Shown here piece after piece: positions 17,544 through 26,712 of a stretch of DNA of 59,662 nucleotides (position 1 is the first letter of the stretch; each line of letters starts with the position of its first letter). The notes under the pieces are model-generated. The model searched no databases. It saw only the letters and a program-made list of their open reading frames with translations, and had not been told where the DNA came from. A program made the position numbers and the translations under genes. Source of the DNA: Bacteroidales bacterium (GTDB lineage: Bacteria; Bacteroidota; Bacteroidia; Bacteroidales; JAFGHD01); contig JAFGHD010000067.1 in the NCBI GenBank assembly GCA_016939365.1, forward strand, positions 1 through 59,662. The letters run 5' to 3'.

Positions 17544-18413
17544 ATGGATGTCCCTTCCAATAAAACCGACGAACTCCGGAAGCATTACGTGAAACGGCTG
17601 GAACCCTTATACGGGGCTCGTGAGTCGGAATCACTTGTAGCTGTTTTATTCAGGGATTTGCTGGGGATATCCAGAGTCGATCTGGTGATGTTTCCGGGCC
17701 GGACCCTGAAGGAATCGGATCTGCTGCGGCTCCATTTCGGTGTCAAATCCTTGCTGAAAAGCGTGCCGGTTCAGTATGTGACGGGGAAGGCCCATTTCTC
17801 AGACTTTGAACTCATGGTCGGTCCCGGTGTGCTGATACCCAGGCCAGAAACAGAAGAAATGGTTGAACTCATCATCAGGGAATTTGGCGACAGGAGGGGC
17901 CTGACTGTAGCCGATATAGGCACCGGTTCAGGCTGTATTGCACTTGCACTGAAAAAGAGGCTGAATAATTCAGAGGTCTTTGCGACGGATGTCTCATCGG
18001 AGGCATTGGCATATGCCAGGCGTAATGCCTGGACTTACGATTTGGACATACGTTTCAGCCTTTTGGACATACTCGACTTTACGAATCACAGCCTGTATCC
18101 TGCGGCGGATATCATTGTCAGCAATCCACCCTATATTCCCGAGGAAGAAAGAGAAACCCTCCCCCCGAACATTCTTTTTTATGAACCGGCCAGGGCTCTG
18201 TTCGTGCCGGGCCGGGATCCGGTCGTGTTTTACAGTGCTCTTGCCCATCTTGCATCATTGAAGCTGAAACGGGGCGGTACCCTGTTCTGTGAATTGCATG
18301 AAAGATATGGTGAAACAGCGGCCGGGTTGATGAAATCCCACGGCTTTACTGATGTGAGGATTATCAGGGATATGCAGGGTAAAAACCGGATCCTTGCAGC
18401 TTCGGGTATGTGA
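17544..18413 (+). CDS. prmC: Release factor glutamine methyltransferase
   Basis: A protein of about 289 aa that methylates the GGQ glutamine of peptide chain release factors with SAM. Seen: the N-terminal helical domain, QYVTGKAHF and the family signature GPGVLIPRPETEEMV, motif I VADIGTGSGCIALAL, and the NPPY catalytic motif in VSNPPYIPEEE (Asn about 194). The ATG at 17544 aligns with the usual family N-terminus; an in-frame ATG at 17463 would add 27 unremarkable residues. It precedes the response regulator by about 80 bp and is probably a separate housekeeping unit. Confidence 0.93.
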   Translation: MDVPSNKTDELRKHYVKRLEPLYGARESESLVAVLFRDLLGISRVDLVMFPGRTLKESDLLRLHFGVKSLLKSVPVQYVTGKAHFSDFELMVGPGVLIPRPETEEMVELIIREFGDRRGLTVADIGTGSGCIALALKKRLNNSEVFATDVSSEALAYARRNAWTYDLDIRFSLLDILDFTNHSLYPAADIIVSNPPYIPEEERETLPPNILFYEPARALFVPGRDPVVFYSALAHLASLKLKRGGTLFCELHERYGETAAGLMKSHGFTDVRIIRDMQGKNRILAASGM

Positions 18414-18414
18414 A

Positions 18415-18458
18415 TTAAAGAAACCTTAATATATTCTTTACAAAGAGTTAAGAATAGG
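18415..18458 (+). promoter_or_regulatory. Pho-box-like array: four TTAA-type elements at 11-bp spacing (response regulator promoter)
   Basis: TTAA occurs at 18415, 18426 and 18448, and TTTA at 18437, exactly 11 bp apart. The last element lies 15 bp before TAGTTTTG at 18463. PhoB/OmpR-family regulators bind direct repeats with an 11-bp period, and the cyanobacterial SphR box has a TTAA core. This suggests autoregulation of the response regulator that follows. Binding is inferred. Confidence 0.7.
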
Positions 18459-18462
18459 GGGA

Positions 18463-18470
18463 TAGTTTTG
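18463..18470 (+). promoter_or_regulatory. -7 element for the response regulator
   Basis: TAGTTTTG is a full match to TAnnTTTG, 15 bp downstream of the last TTAA of the array and 22 bp before the ATG at 18492. The same 15-bp spacing recurs at the small CarboxypepD_reg-like gene promoter (37845-37867). Confidence 0.6.
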
Positions 18471-18491
18471 CCGGCATCCTTTCTGCCGGTA

Positions 18492-19172
18492 ATGGAAAAT
18501 AATGAAGATACCATTCTTCTGGTTGATGACGATCCGGATATCCTGGAATTTCTTGGGTATAACCTGAGAAAAAACGGATTCAGGGTTTATACTTCCACTA
18601 ACGGGACGGAAGCCATTGAAAGAGCGCGCGAGGTATTGCCCCAGTTGATCATCCTTGATGTGATGATGCCGGGAATGGACGGCATCGAGACATGTGCAGA
18701 AATCCGGAAGATGGGTGAACTGAGGAATACACTGATCGCCTTCCTGAGCGCACGTGGGGAGGATTATTCTCAGATTGCCGGATTTGAGGCCGGTGCTGAT
18801 GATTATATCCGGAAACCGGTAAAACCCAATGTGCTGGTCCACCGGGTGAAGGCTCTGCTCAGGAGATTCGCCTCCCAGGAGGATGACAGGCTGATACGGC
18901 TCAATAATCTCGTGATTGACCGTGATAAGTACATCATTATCCACAATAAAAAGGAAATTTCACTCCCCAAAAAGGAATTTGAGTTGCTGTCCTTTCTGGC
19001 CACCCATCCCCGTAAAGTGTTTTCCCGGGAAGAGATATTTCTGGAGGTCTGGGGGGATGATGTGGTCGTGGGAGATCGTACCATCGATGTTCATATCAGG
19101 CGGATCCGTGAAAAGATCGGCATGAACGTAATCAAGACCATCAAAGGAGTGGGCTATTCATTTTTATTATGA
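18492..19172 (+). CDS. PhoB/OmpR-family response regulator, orphan
   Basis: A 226-aa two-component regulator. The receiver domain has the acidic cluster VDDDPD (Asp12-14), phosphoacceptor Asp56 in LIILDVMMPGMDG and the conserved Lys in YIRKPVKPN. A winged-helix DNA-binding domain fills residues of about 130-226 (LPKKEFELLSFL, VVGDRTIDVHIRRIREK). The ATG at 18492 is chosen; an upstream start at 18468 would overlap the -7 element. No histidine kinase is adjacent. Because the 11-bp TTAA arrays occur at its own promoter and at five other sites in the next 22 kb, it is the best candidate for the factor that reads them, in the style of PhoB. That link is inference. Confidence 0.9.
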   Translation: MENNEDTILLVDDDPDILEFLGYNLRKNGFRVYTSTNGTEAIERAREVLPQLIILDVMMPGMDGIETCAEIRKMGELRNTLIAFLSARGEDYSQIAGFEAGADDYIRKPVKPNVLVHRVKALLRRFASQEDDRLIRLNNLVIDRDKYIIIHNKKEISLPKKEFELLSFLATHPRKVFSREEIFLEVWGDDVVVGDRTIDVHIRRIREKIGMNVIKTIKGVGYSFLL

Positions 19173-19634
19173 ATTCATAAGGCGGTACAGGAATTCATAG
19201 GCGGTTGTCCCGATGCCCGGTGCGAAGCTTTCCCGTGGTCCTGCGATATTGAGCCTGATAATTGAATTTTCCTCAAGCCATTCCCTGATCATCCGGTATG
19301 ACTCATTACCCCCAGCCAGTTTCACTGCAAGAAAAGGCCGGGACCATTTTTTGCATAATCTCATGGTAAGGGCCGTTCCCGGATCAAAACGGTCTGCATA
19401 CAGGATCAGGGTGCCATCACTTTGCAGTATGTTACGGAGAGTCCTTGAGGGATAGGAAGGGGAGTTGGTTTCGCGGAGGGGGTATTTGGGATCAATCGCT
19501 CCGTCTTCAGCCATTCTTCCTTTCGGACACCATCCCGAGCAGGAAAGGCCTAAAGCCAGTGCCACATCCAGTGCAGCCCGGTCAATACCCGTCTGACCGC
19601 CAGAAATAACAGTCATGTTGCTGAAATACAGCAT
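19167..19634 (-). CDS. YpsA-like SLOG-fold protein (putative molybdenum carrier)
   Basis: A protein of about 155 aa with SGGQTGIDRAALDVAL at its N-terminus and GWCPKGRMAEDG, the signature of the circularly permuted YpsA/putative molybdenum carrier family (SLOG superfamily, nucleotide-ligand binding). A start at 19616 (MTVISGGQTG) is equally plausible. Its 3' end overlaps the response regulator end by 6 bp in convergent orientation, and its 5' end lies 10 bp from the TTAA array at 19645. The molybdenum-carrier label is a family name; the ligand is unknown, although a molybdenum hydroxylase operon is nearby. Confidence 0.8.
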   Translation of the reverse strand: MLYFSNMTVISGGQTGIDRAALDVALALGLSCSGWCPKGRMAEDGAIDPKYPLRETNSPSYPSRTLRNILQSDGTLILYADRFDPGTALTMRLCKKWSRPFLAVKLAGGNESYRMIREWLEENSIIRLNIAGPRESFAPGIGTTAYEFLYRLMNS

Positions 19635-19644
19635 GATATGTTGG

Positions 19645-19688
19645 TTAACTTTTTTTTAATGTTAACTTAAACAAGACTTAAAAGGGTT
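19645..19688 (+). promoter_or_regulatory. Pho-box-like array: four TTAA elements at 11-bp spacing (first TBDR promoter)
   Basis: TTAA occurs at 19645, 19656, 19667 and 19678, four perfect cores exactly 11 bp apart, about 70 bp upstream of the TBDR ATG and 11 bp upstream of the divergent YpsA-like gene. No strong TAnnTTTG follows; TTTCTTTA at 19704 (26 bp after the last core) is the best phase-matched candidate. A promoter that depends on an activator would be consistent with the weak -7. Confidence 0.75.
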
Positions 19689-19750
19689 GCACATGATAAA
19701 CTCTTTCTTTACATCCAGATTTTCAGCGACTTTATTTATCCAAAAGGATT

Positions 19751-22669
19751 ATGCTTAAGAGGATTACGTGTTTATTGCTCCTTATTTCCGGTGTTGTTCT
19801 GCTTTATTCGACCTCCACTGCCCAGAAAGGTGAAATCGCCGGATTTGTCCAGGATAGAAAAACAAGGGAGACGCTTATCGGTGCAAATGTAATCATCAAG
19901 GGGACAACTTTGGGTGTATCCACGGACATTGACGGCAAGTTCAGACTGGCTGGGGTGGATCCTGGGATATTTAGCATTGAAGTGTCTTACATCTCATATA
20001 GGAAGCTGGTTATCGAAGGTGTTGAGGTCAATCCCGATCAGACAACGGATCTGGAAATTTTCCTGGAGGAAGATGCCCGGATGCTGGAAGGCATTGTAGT
20101 CAGGGAAAGGAGAAAAACCGATACGGAGATATCGATCATCAGCGCGGTCAAAGCTTCCAATGTGGCTGTTACGGGAATGTCGCGGCAACAGATTTCACGG
20201 TCGCTGGATAAAAATGCAGCAGAGGCCATGCGCCGTGTCCCCGGCGTGACGATCATGGATGGTCGCTTCATCGTCGTCCGAGGCCTGTTAGACAGGTATA
20301 ACACAGTTTGGCTCAACGGATCGGCGACACCCAGCTTTGAGTCCGATAAAAGATCCTTTTCATTTGACATACTCCCGACTTCTTCCCTTGACCGCATGAT
20401 GATCTACAAAACTCCTGCTCCCGAGCTTCCGGCCGATTTTGCAGGGGCTTCCATACAGCTTTTCACACGAAACATACCTGAAAAGAACAGCCTGTCCATC
20501 GGATACAAAATGGGATTCAGGGAAGGTACCACTTTCAGGGACTTCTACACTTATGAAGGTGGTAAAACTGACTGGCTCGGTTTTGATGACGGCACACGGG
20601 CTTTGCCCGATAATTTCCCATCCACACAGGAGATTGAAGAACTGCACAACTGGGATGACCTTGGGCTTCCACCAGAGGAGATGCAAAAAATCCTCGCTGC
20701 CAAGAGGGCAAGTCTGGAAGAACTGGGTCGCTCATTCAATAAGATATGGGACAGGCAAAACATCACAGCCCCTATTGATAACTCCCTGGAGGTGGAATTC
20801 AACCACCGGCTCACAATCGGTAAGATGATTGCTTCAAATATTACCGCATTGACCTATCGAAATGAGTTTAATCACAATGTGATCCGGAATTCGAAATACC
20901 TGTACAATGAGGATCTGGGCATCATAGATACCAACTTCAATTTTTCGGATCACTATTACCGTAACGAGATCATGGTGGGTTTACTGCACAACTGGTGCTT
21001 GATGCTGAAGGACGGCACCATGATCGAATTCCGGAACCTGTTGAACCAGATTTCCTTTGATAACTATGCGATCAGGACAGGACGGGATTATTACAGGGAA
21101 GCTGAAATCGAATCCCACGAACTGGGATACATGAGCCGGAGTACATATTCCGGTCAACTCGGAGCCAAACATGAACTATATACGCATTCCTCGATCGACT
21201 GGTCTGCCGGCTTTGCTTACGCCGACAGAAAAGATCCGGATATCCGCCGCCTTTACGGTACCTTGAATGATGATACAGCCAGTGCCTACTACGGACAATA
21301 TTCCATTGAGTTCCTGGCCGATGCCACCCCTGAGCTGAACGGAAGGCTCTTCTTGAGTCTGGATGAAAGGATCTGGAACGGAGCGGTAAACTACAGATAT
21401 AAGGTGCATCTGGGCAATTTTCATCCTGAGATCAGGGCTGGTGTCTATTACGAAGGCAAGAACAGGCATTTCATTGCCAGAAACCTGGGATTTGTCAGGG
21501 CTTTCTCAAACCAGTTCAATACTGATATTGAATACATCAGGCCTTTCGGGCAGATGTATGCTGATTCGAACATCACATATCCCACGGGTATCCTTCTTGA
21601 CGAAAAGACACATGCAGAAGACTCCTATAAGGCCGAAAACACGCTCATTGCAGCCTACCTGGCATTCAATATCCCGATTACCATCCGGCTCAATCTTTAT
21701 GCAGGGGTCAGGATGGAGCAGAACAGGCAGAAACTGTATGATTTTTATAAAAACTCTGCGGACGATTCACTGGCGATCGTGATTGATACGATGAATTTCT
21801 TTCCGTCAGCCAATCTGTCCTGGGACTTGACAGAACGAAGCAAGGTACGCCTGGCTTACGGAATGACAGTGAACAGGCCTGAATTCAGGGAAATAGCACC
21901 CTATTCATATTATGATTTTGTGAATGCTTCACAGATGTACGGGAATGGTAGTCTCCGGAATGCCTATATACACAGTTTTGACCTGCGTTATGAATACTAT
22001 CCGTCTTCATCCGAGATGATCACTGCCGGGGCCTTTTATAAGCTTTTCATCGATCCGATCGAAAACACCCTCATTCCGGTAACCACTGACAAGTGGACTT
22101 TCCAGCCGTGGAATGCAAAGGAATCCACCAGTCTGGGGTTTGAAATGGACATTAAGAAGTCCTTCTGCGGGCTCGCTGAGACCAATGGGTTCTTGCATTC
22201 CTTCAGGGATATCAGCCTGGTTTTCAACGCCGCCTGGATCTGGAGTGAAGTGAGGGAAAAAAAGGCATTTGTCAGGGATGAGAAGAGACCGATGCAGGGA
22301 CAGTCACCCTATATCGTAAATGCTGGAATTCACTACGATAATAGGGATATCGGCCTTGTAGCCAGCATCCTTTACAATGTTATCGGGAAACGGATTGTCT
22401 TTGTGGGAGATCCGAACACCCCGCATACCTATGAAATGCCCAGAAACCTCCTGGAGTTCTCATTTACCAAGTCAGTCGGAGAACACCTGAAAATCCGGGG
22501 TGGTGTTGAGGATATCCTGGATGAGCCTGTCAAGTATCAGCAATCTGTTGAGTTCCTTGAAGATACCAACGAAGATGGCGTCGGGGATACGAACAAAACT
22601 TATGATCAGGTGCTGAAATCATTTTATCCGGGTCGCAAATACAGCCTGGGTATTGTATATACCTTCTGA
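19751..22669 (+). CDS. TonB-dependent receptor with CarboxypepD_reg-like N-terminus
   Basis: A 972-aa outer-membrane receptor. After the signal peptide (ending near STAQ) comes a CarboxypepD_reg-like domain (about residues 27-115, GFVQDRKTRETLIGANVIIKG style), then the plug with AAEAMRRVPGVTIMDGRFIVVRGL and the barrel ending in an aromatic residue (GIVYTF). The plug motif APELPADFAGASIQL resembles that of the second TBDR at 33841. There is no SusD-like partner. It heads an operon with three cohesin-like genes, ending at the terminator at 26713, and has a four-element TTAA array upstream. Substrate unknown; organic phosphorus is an inference from the regulatory sites and neighbours. Confidence 0.92.
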   Translation: MLKRITCLLLLISGVVLLYSTSTAQKGEIAGFVQDRKTRETLIGANVIIKGTTLGVSTDIDGKFRLAGVDPGIFSIEVSYISYRKLVIEGVEVNPDQTTDLEIFLEEDARMLEGIVVRERRKTDTEISIISAVKASNVAVTGMSRQQISRSLDKNAAEAMRRVPGVTIMDGRFIVVRGLLDRYNTVWLNGSATPSFESDKRSFSFDILPTSSLDRMMIYKTPAPELPADFAGASIQLFTRNIPEKNSLSIGYKMGFREGTTFRDFYTYEGGKTDWLGFDDGTRALPDNFPSTQEIEELHNWDDLGLPPEEMQKILAAKRASLEELGRSFNKIWDRQNITAPIDNSLEVEFNHRLTIGKMIASNITALTYRNEFNHNVIRNSKYLYNEDLGIIDTNFNFSDHYYRNEIMVGLLHNWCLMLKDGTMIEFRNLLNQISFDNYAIRTGRDYYREAEIESHELGYMSRSTYSGQLGAKHELYTHSSIDWSAGFAYADRKDPDIRRLYGTLNDDTASAYYGQYSIEFLADATPELNGRLFLSLDERIWNGAVNYRYKVHLGNFHPEIRAGVYYEGKNRHFIARNLGFVRAFSNQFNTDIEYIRPFGQMYADSNITYPTGILLDEKTHAEDSYKAENTLIAAYLAFNIPITIRLNLYAGVRMEQNRQKLYDFYKNSADDSLAIVIDTMNFFPSANLSWDLTERSKVRLAYGMTVNRPEFREIAPYSYYDFVNASQMYGNGSLRNAYIHSFDLRYEYYPSSSEMITAGAFYKLFIDPIENTLIPVTTDKWTFQPWNAKESTSLGFEMDIKKSFCGLAETNGFLHSFRDISLVFNAAWIWSEVREKKAFVRDEKRPMQGQSPYIVNAGIHYDNRDIGLVASILYNVIGKRIVFVGDPNTPHTYEMPRNLLEFSFTKSVGEHLKIRGGVEDILDEPVKYQQSVEFLEDTNEDGVGDTNKTYDQVLKSFYPGRKYSLGIVYTF

Positions 22670-22684
22670 AAAGAGTTTAACACT

Positions 22685-24691
22685 ATGAGTATGACGCAAA
22701 AATTATTTCGCAAAGCATCCTTCGTTATTATTACGGCAGCGCTGTTCTGCAGCAGCATTCAGGGTCAGACGGTATCCCTGCAGAATATCACTACAGTTCC
22801 TGGTTCTGAGGTGTTGATGCCCCTGAATTTTACCGGGATGAACAATGTAGGTGCCGTGTCGCTCTGGATCATTTATGATCCGGTGGTGCTTGAATTTGTG
22901 GATATTGCCAATCTGATATCCGAGGCACAGGGAACCCTTGCCAACTCCCTGACCTATGGCGGGTATACAGTTGTAGGCCTGTCATGGCTGGCGCCCGGTC
23001 AGCAGGGGGTGGATTTTCCTGACGGCAAATTCCTGGATATCCGTTTCAATTTCACCAATGGCTCTTCCGACCTGATCTTTCATGCGGATTGCGAGATCGT
23101 CGACTGGGAGCTCAATCCCATTACACCTGACTACACGAATGGCAAAGTTGCACCATTGACCGGTGCTACGATGTCGGTGTGGACGGGAACGGGTGAATGG
23201 AGCGATCCTGTTCACTGGAGCAATGGGGTGCCCGGTGTCAATACTCAGGCGGTCATCGCCGATGGAGCAGTGGACATTCAGTCGGGTGCCAACTGCAATG
23301 ACCTTATTGTTCAACCCAACGTTACGGCCAGGGTATATCCCGGATTCTTCCTGTCTGTTTTTGATACCCTCGAGATCCATGGAACATTTGAAATCCTCTC
23401 GGATGCAACAGGCACCGGATCATTTATCCATTCCGGCGTGCAACTGCTCAATGGCACGGTGAATCTTCAAAGGTTTCTTTCAGGCGACGGCAGCCTGGCT
23501 CACCTGGTATCCTCACCGGTCGACAATGCCACAGCAGGAGTCTTTTCAGGATGTACGGTTGAAAGATTTTCCGAGACAAACCAGCAGTGGATTCTGTCAG
23601 GAACAGGCGATCCCATGAATCCCGGTTCAGGTTTCCGGATTTTTTCCCCGACGGACAACACCTATTCCTTCAGCGGCCTCATCAACTCCGGTGACCTTCC
23701 GGTCAGCGGTCTTACCTATACTGCTGGCGGGGGCGCTTTCCCTCCCGGTTTCAACCTGGTGGGAAATCCTTTTCCTTCAGCAATAAACTGGAATCTTGGC
23801 GATTGGATCAGGAACAATATCAATGGAAGCATCTATTGCTGGGATGGTATCCGGTTTGTTTCCTGGAACGGGGAGATTGGGTGCTTGTATGATGGTATTG
23901 TTCCGGCGATGCAGGGATTTTTTGTCCAGGCTTCGTCAGGCAATCCTCAGTTAACCATTCCGGATAACAGCCGCATTCACGACAATCAACCTTATTACAA
24001 AGCGGAGAAGGAGGTGGAGAACCTTTTGGTACTGACGTTTGGTGACGGGATCGGCACACCTGATAAATCATTCGTTCAGTTCAAATCAATATCTGCTGCA
24101 GGTTTTGATAACCAGTTCGATGCACATAAGCTTCCCGGCGATGGAAATGAACCGGAGATTTATACATTCACATCAGGACAGGAGCCACTGTCGATCAATG
24201 TATTCCCCGCCCCCGCACTGCAGGATACTTCTATCCCGCTGGGTTACAATGTAAACCAGGCAGGTGATTACACAATCACCCGGGAGCAGTTCACTATTTA
24301 CGGCAGGCCGATCTATCTGAAGGACTTTGAGACCGGTGATACGATAAACCTGAAATCAGATTCCGTCTATACATTCTATTCATATCCGGGGAACTTCGAC
24401 AGCAGGTTCCGCATCTGTTTCTTCGTGCCCATCGCTTCGGCAGGAGAGCAAATTATCCCGGAAGGCAATGTGTATTATTATGACCGGATGCTTCATGTGA
24501 TTTTACCGGAAACGACCAGCAACCTCGAAGTAAGTGTGATCGATCTGAACGGAAGAACGCTATACCGGAACCGTTTCCAAGGCAGCAACCACCTGGACAT
24601 TCCTCTGGAGGGTTATAGCGGTTTGGCAATAGTCAGACTTGCAGGTGAAAGCGCCGCAATGTCCCGTAAAGTACTCATATACGGTAAATAA
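22685..24691 (+). CDS. Secreted cohesin-like protein with C-terminal T9SS-type domain
   Basis: A 668-aa secreted protein. After a signal peptide (ending SSIQGQ) is a cohesin-like domain (about residues 28-160) with MPLNFTGMNNVGAVSLWIIY, DPVVLEFV and SWLAPGQQGVDFPDGKFLDIRF. Next is a W-rich region (WTGTGEWSDPVHWSNG), a middle domain with HLVSSPV and GFNLVGNPFPSAINW, and PAMQGFFVQAS, patterns common in large T9SS proteins. The end (VSVIDLNGRTLY ... GLAIVRLAG ... KVLIYGK) is a T9SS-type C-terminal domain. It is a paralogue of the protein at 29945 over its whole length. It lies 15 bp after the TBDR and so is co-transcribed. Dockerin binding is untested. Confidence 0.82.
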   Translation: MSMTQKLFRKASFVIITAALFCSSIQGQTVSLQNITTVPGSEVLMPLNFTGMNNVGAVSLWIIYDPVVLEFVDIANLISEAQGTLANSLTYGGYTVVGLSWLAPGQQGVDFPDGKFLDIRFNFTNGSSDLIFHADCEIVDWELNPITPDYTNGKVAPLTGATMSVWTGTGEWSDPVHWSNGVPGVNTQAVIADGAVDIQSGANCNDLIVQPNVTARVYPGFFLSVFDTLEIHGTFEILSDATGTGSFIHSGVQLLNGTVNLQRFLSGDGSLAHLVSSPVDNATAGVFSGCTVERFSETNQQWILSGTGDPMNPGSGFRIFSPTDNTYSFSGLINSGDLPVSGLTYTAGGGAFPPGFNLVGNPFPSAINWNLGDWIRNNINGSIYCWDGIRFVSWNGEIGCLYDGIVPAMQGFFVQASSGNPQLTIPDNSRIHDNQPYYKAEKEVENLLVLTFGDGIGTPDKSFVQFKSISAAGFDNQFDAHKLPGDGNEPEIYTFTSGQEPLSINVFPAPALQDTSIPLGYNVNQAGDYTITREQFTIYGRPIYLKDFETGDTINLKSDSVYTFYSYPGNFDSRFRICFFVPIASAGEQIIPEGNVYYYDRMLHVILPETTSNLEVSVIDLNGRTLYRNRFQGSNHLDIPLEGYSGLAIVRLAGESAAMSRKVLIYGK

Positions 24692-24750
24692 TATTTTATC
24701 AAAGATTATTGAATGTCAACCAGGCAACATTAGTAAGAAATCCCAAAGCA

Positions 24751-25473
24751 ATGAAAAACCATTACATTTCCCTATCTGCAGCCATTTGTTTCATTTTCTT
24801 CCAGGCAGGCGGATCATTCGGACAGGCAGCAAATCTCGACACGCTGAAAGCTGAGAATATCGGCGACACCGTTTACATGCCGCTCGAGTTTTATGGTCTG
24901 ATCAATGTTGGAGCCTTTTCTCTGTGGATATCCTATGATACGACGGTTCTTCAGTTCATCGACATTGACAGTCTGATCCCTGAAGCCTCAGGAACATTGG
25001 CGAATTCACTCATTCAAAACAATGTGCCTGTTGTGGGCCTGTCGTGGCTTGCCACCAGCGGTGGTGTGGATTTTCCGGACGGGAAATTCCTTGACATCCG
25101 TTTTGTTTACCTGGGAGGCACATCTGATCTTGATTTCACAGACCAGTGTGAGGTGGTAGACTGGGAGGCTACTCCCATAAATGTGACTTATACCGGAGGG
25201 AGCGTATCTCAATCTACGACAGAAACGGTTGAGTTAGAAAAGCCTGATGCCAGGATCTGGTCTTCTGACAGGATGGTCAATATCCAGGCATCTGATCTGC
25301 TGTCAAATGCCATGATCGAAATCACTGACCTGTCGGGAAGGATACATTTTAGCGAATTCTTCATGAAATTCAATGGCCTTTACCAGATACCACTTGAACT
25401 CAGCAACCAGGTCGTTATTGTCAGACTGATCAGCAAAGAAGGAATGAGCATTGAGAAATTACTGGTCAGATAA
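24751..25473 (+). CDS. Short secreted cohesin-like protein with T9SS-type C-terminus
   Basis: A 240-aa protein with a signal peptide (ending GSFGQ), one cohesin-like domain (about residues 25-155, VGAFSLWISY, TTVLQFIDI, GLSWLATSGGVDFPDGKFLDIRF, CEVVDWEATPI) and a short C-terminal sorting-type domain (IEITDLSGRIHF ... VVIVRLISKEG ... KLLVR). It lacks the middle domains of its longer neighbours, so it is almost a free cohesin module. The ATG at 24751 gives the signal peptide directly; the frame extends to 24709 without improving it. Third gene of the TBDR operon. Confidence 0.8.
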   Translation: MKNHYISLSAAICFIFFQAGGSFGQAANLDTLKAENIGDTVYMPLEFYGLINVGAFSLWISYDTTVLQFIDIDSLIPEASGTLANSLIQNNVPVVGLSWLATSGGVDFPDGKFLDIRFVYLGGTSDLDFTDQCEVVDWEATPINVTYTGGSVSQSTTETVELEKPDARIWSSDRMVNIQASDLLSNAMIEITDLSGRIHFSEFFMKFNGLYQIPLELSNQVVIVRLISKEGMSIEKLLVR

Positions 25474-25501
25474 CAATCATAAACCATCAAACATAAATAT
25501 C

Positions 25502-26686
25502 ATGAAAAAATCAGTTACATTTTTTGGAAGAACGGCTGTTTTACTCATATGCATTTTTTGGTTATCGGATCGCCTGCAGGCGCAGACTGCCACTCTGGCT
25601 GATATTACCGCCAATCCGGGCCAGGGCGTTCTGGTTCCGCTGAATTTCACAGGATTGACCAATGTGGGAGCGGTTTCTTTGTTCATTATCTACGATACTA
25701 CCGCCTTGTCTTTCACGGGCATTACCAATCTGATCCCCGAGGCGGCGGGTACGCTTGCCAACGCACTTGTGATGAACAATTACAATGTGGTGGGTTTATC
25801 CTGGCTGGCACCCGGATCATCAGGTGTGAACTTCCCCGACGGTAAGTTCCTTGATATTGAATTTCATTTCAAGGGAGGTTCTTCGGGGCTGGTTTTCTAT
25901 GAGGCGATGTGTGAGATCGTGGACTGGGACCTGAATCCAATTCCCGTGGTTTACACCAACGGCAGCATTTCCGCACCGGGCATCAACCTTGACCTGAAGG
26001 TCTATCTTGAGGGTCCATACAATACGAATACCTCGGAAATGAACACTAGTCTGAACACACAGGGATTCATTCCTTTAAACCAGCCCTATGGGCCCGCACT
26101 TCCCTATTACGGCAATAATAATCCCAAGTGGTATTACACGGGTACAGAAAGTGTTGCGGTCATCCCCGGTGGAGTCGTGGACTGGGTACTCATTGAGCTG
26201 AGGGATGCCTCTTCTGCAGCCAATGCTACAGGTGCCACAGTAGAGGGAAAGCAGGCGTTGTTCCTCCTGGCTGACGGCAGTGTGGTTAACCTGGACGGGG
26301 GTTCCACTCCGGTCTTCAATGTTACCATCGATCAGGGTCTTTTTGTGGTTGTCTGGCACCGGAACCATATAGCCATCATGAACGACCTGCCCATTCCGGG
26401 TGTTGGAAATACTTACACTTATGATTTTTCAACAGGTTCCGCCCAGGTATTCGGAGGCGTAAACGGTCACAAGCAGATTGAACCAGGTGTTTGGGGAATG
26501 ATCAGTGCAGAGGGAAATGCAGACAGCCAGGTCAATAACGGTGATAAGATCGAGGTGTGGAAACTGGATGCCGGCTCAAGCGGATATCTCGGAGGGGATT
26601 TCTCTCTTGACGGACAATGCAACAGCCAGGATAAGGTGGATCAATACGTGCCCAATGCGGGCTCCAGTTCACAGGTACCCAATTAG
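25502..26686 (+). CDS. Secreted protein with cohesin-like N-terminus and dockerin-like C-terminus
   Basis: A 394-aa secreted protein. Residues of about 30-160 are a cohesin-like domain (VPLNFTGLTNVGAVSLFIIY, LSWLAPGSSGVNFPDGKFLDIEF). The middle region begins LDLKVYLEGPYN and includes PALPYYGNNNPKWYYTGTESV and WVLIELRDASSA, a segment found in several Bacteroidota secreted proteins. The C-terminal ~55 residues contain two calcium-loop-like repeats, GNADSQVNNGDKIEVWK and GDFSLDGQCNSQDKVDQY, which fit a dockerin type I-like pair. It therefore has no obvious T9SS C-terminal domain. Both partner-type modules on one chain could allow self-assembly, which is inference. Last gene of its operon. Confidence 0.78.
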   Translation: MKKSVTFFGRTAVLLICIFWLSDRLQAQTATLADITANPGQGVLVPLNFTGLTNVGAVSLFIIYDTTALSFTGITNLIPEAAGTLANALVMNNYNVVGLSWLAPGSSGVNFPDGKFLDIEFHFKGGSSGLVFYEAMCEIVDWDLNPIPVVYTNGSISAPGINLDLKVYLEGPYNTNTSEMNTSLNTQGFIPLNQPYGPALPYYGNNNPKWYYTGTESVAVIPGGVVDWVLIELRDASSAANATGATVEGKQALFLLADGSVVNLDGGSTPVFNVTIDQGLFVVVWHRNHIAIMNDLPIPGVGNTYTYDFSTGSAQVFGGVNGHKQIEPGVWGMISAEGNADSQVNNGDKIEVWKLDAGSSGYLGGDFSLDGQCNSQDKVDQYVPNAGSSSQVPN

Positions 26687-26712
26687 GATATACGGAAATA
26701 CCCTGACAAAAG

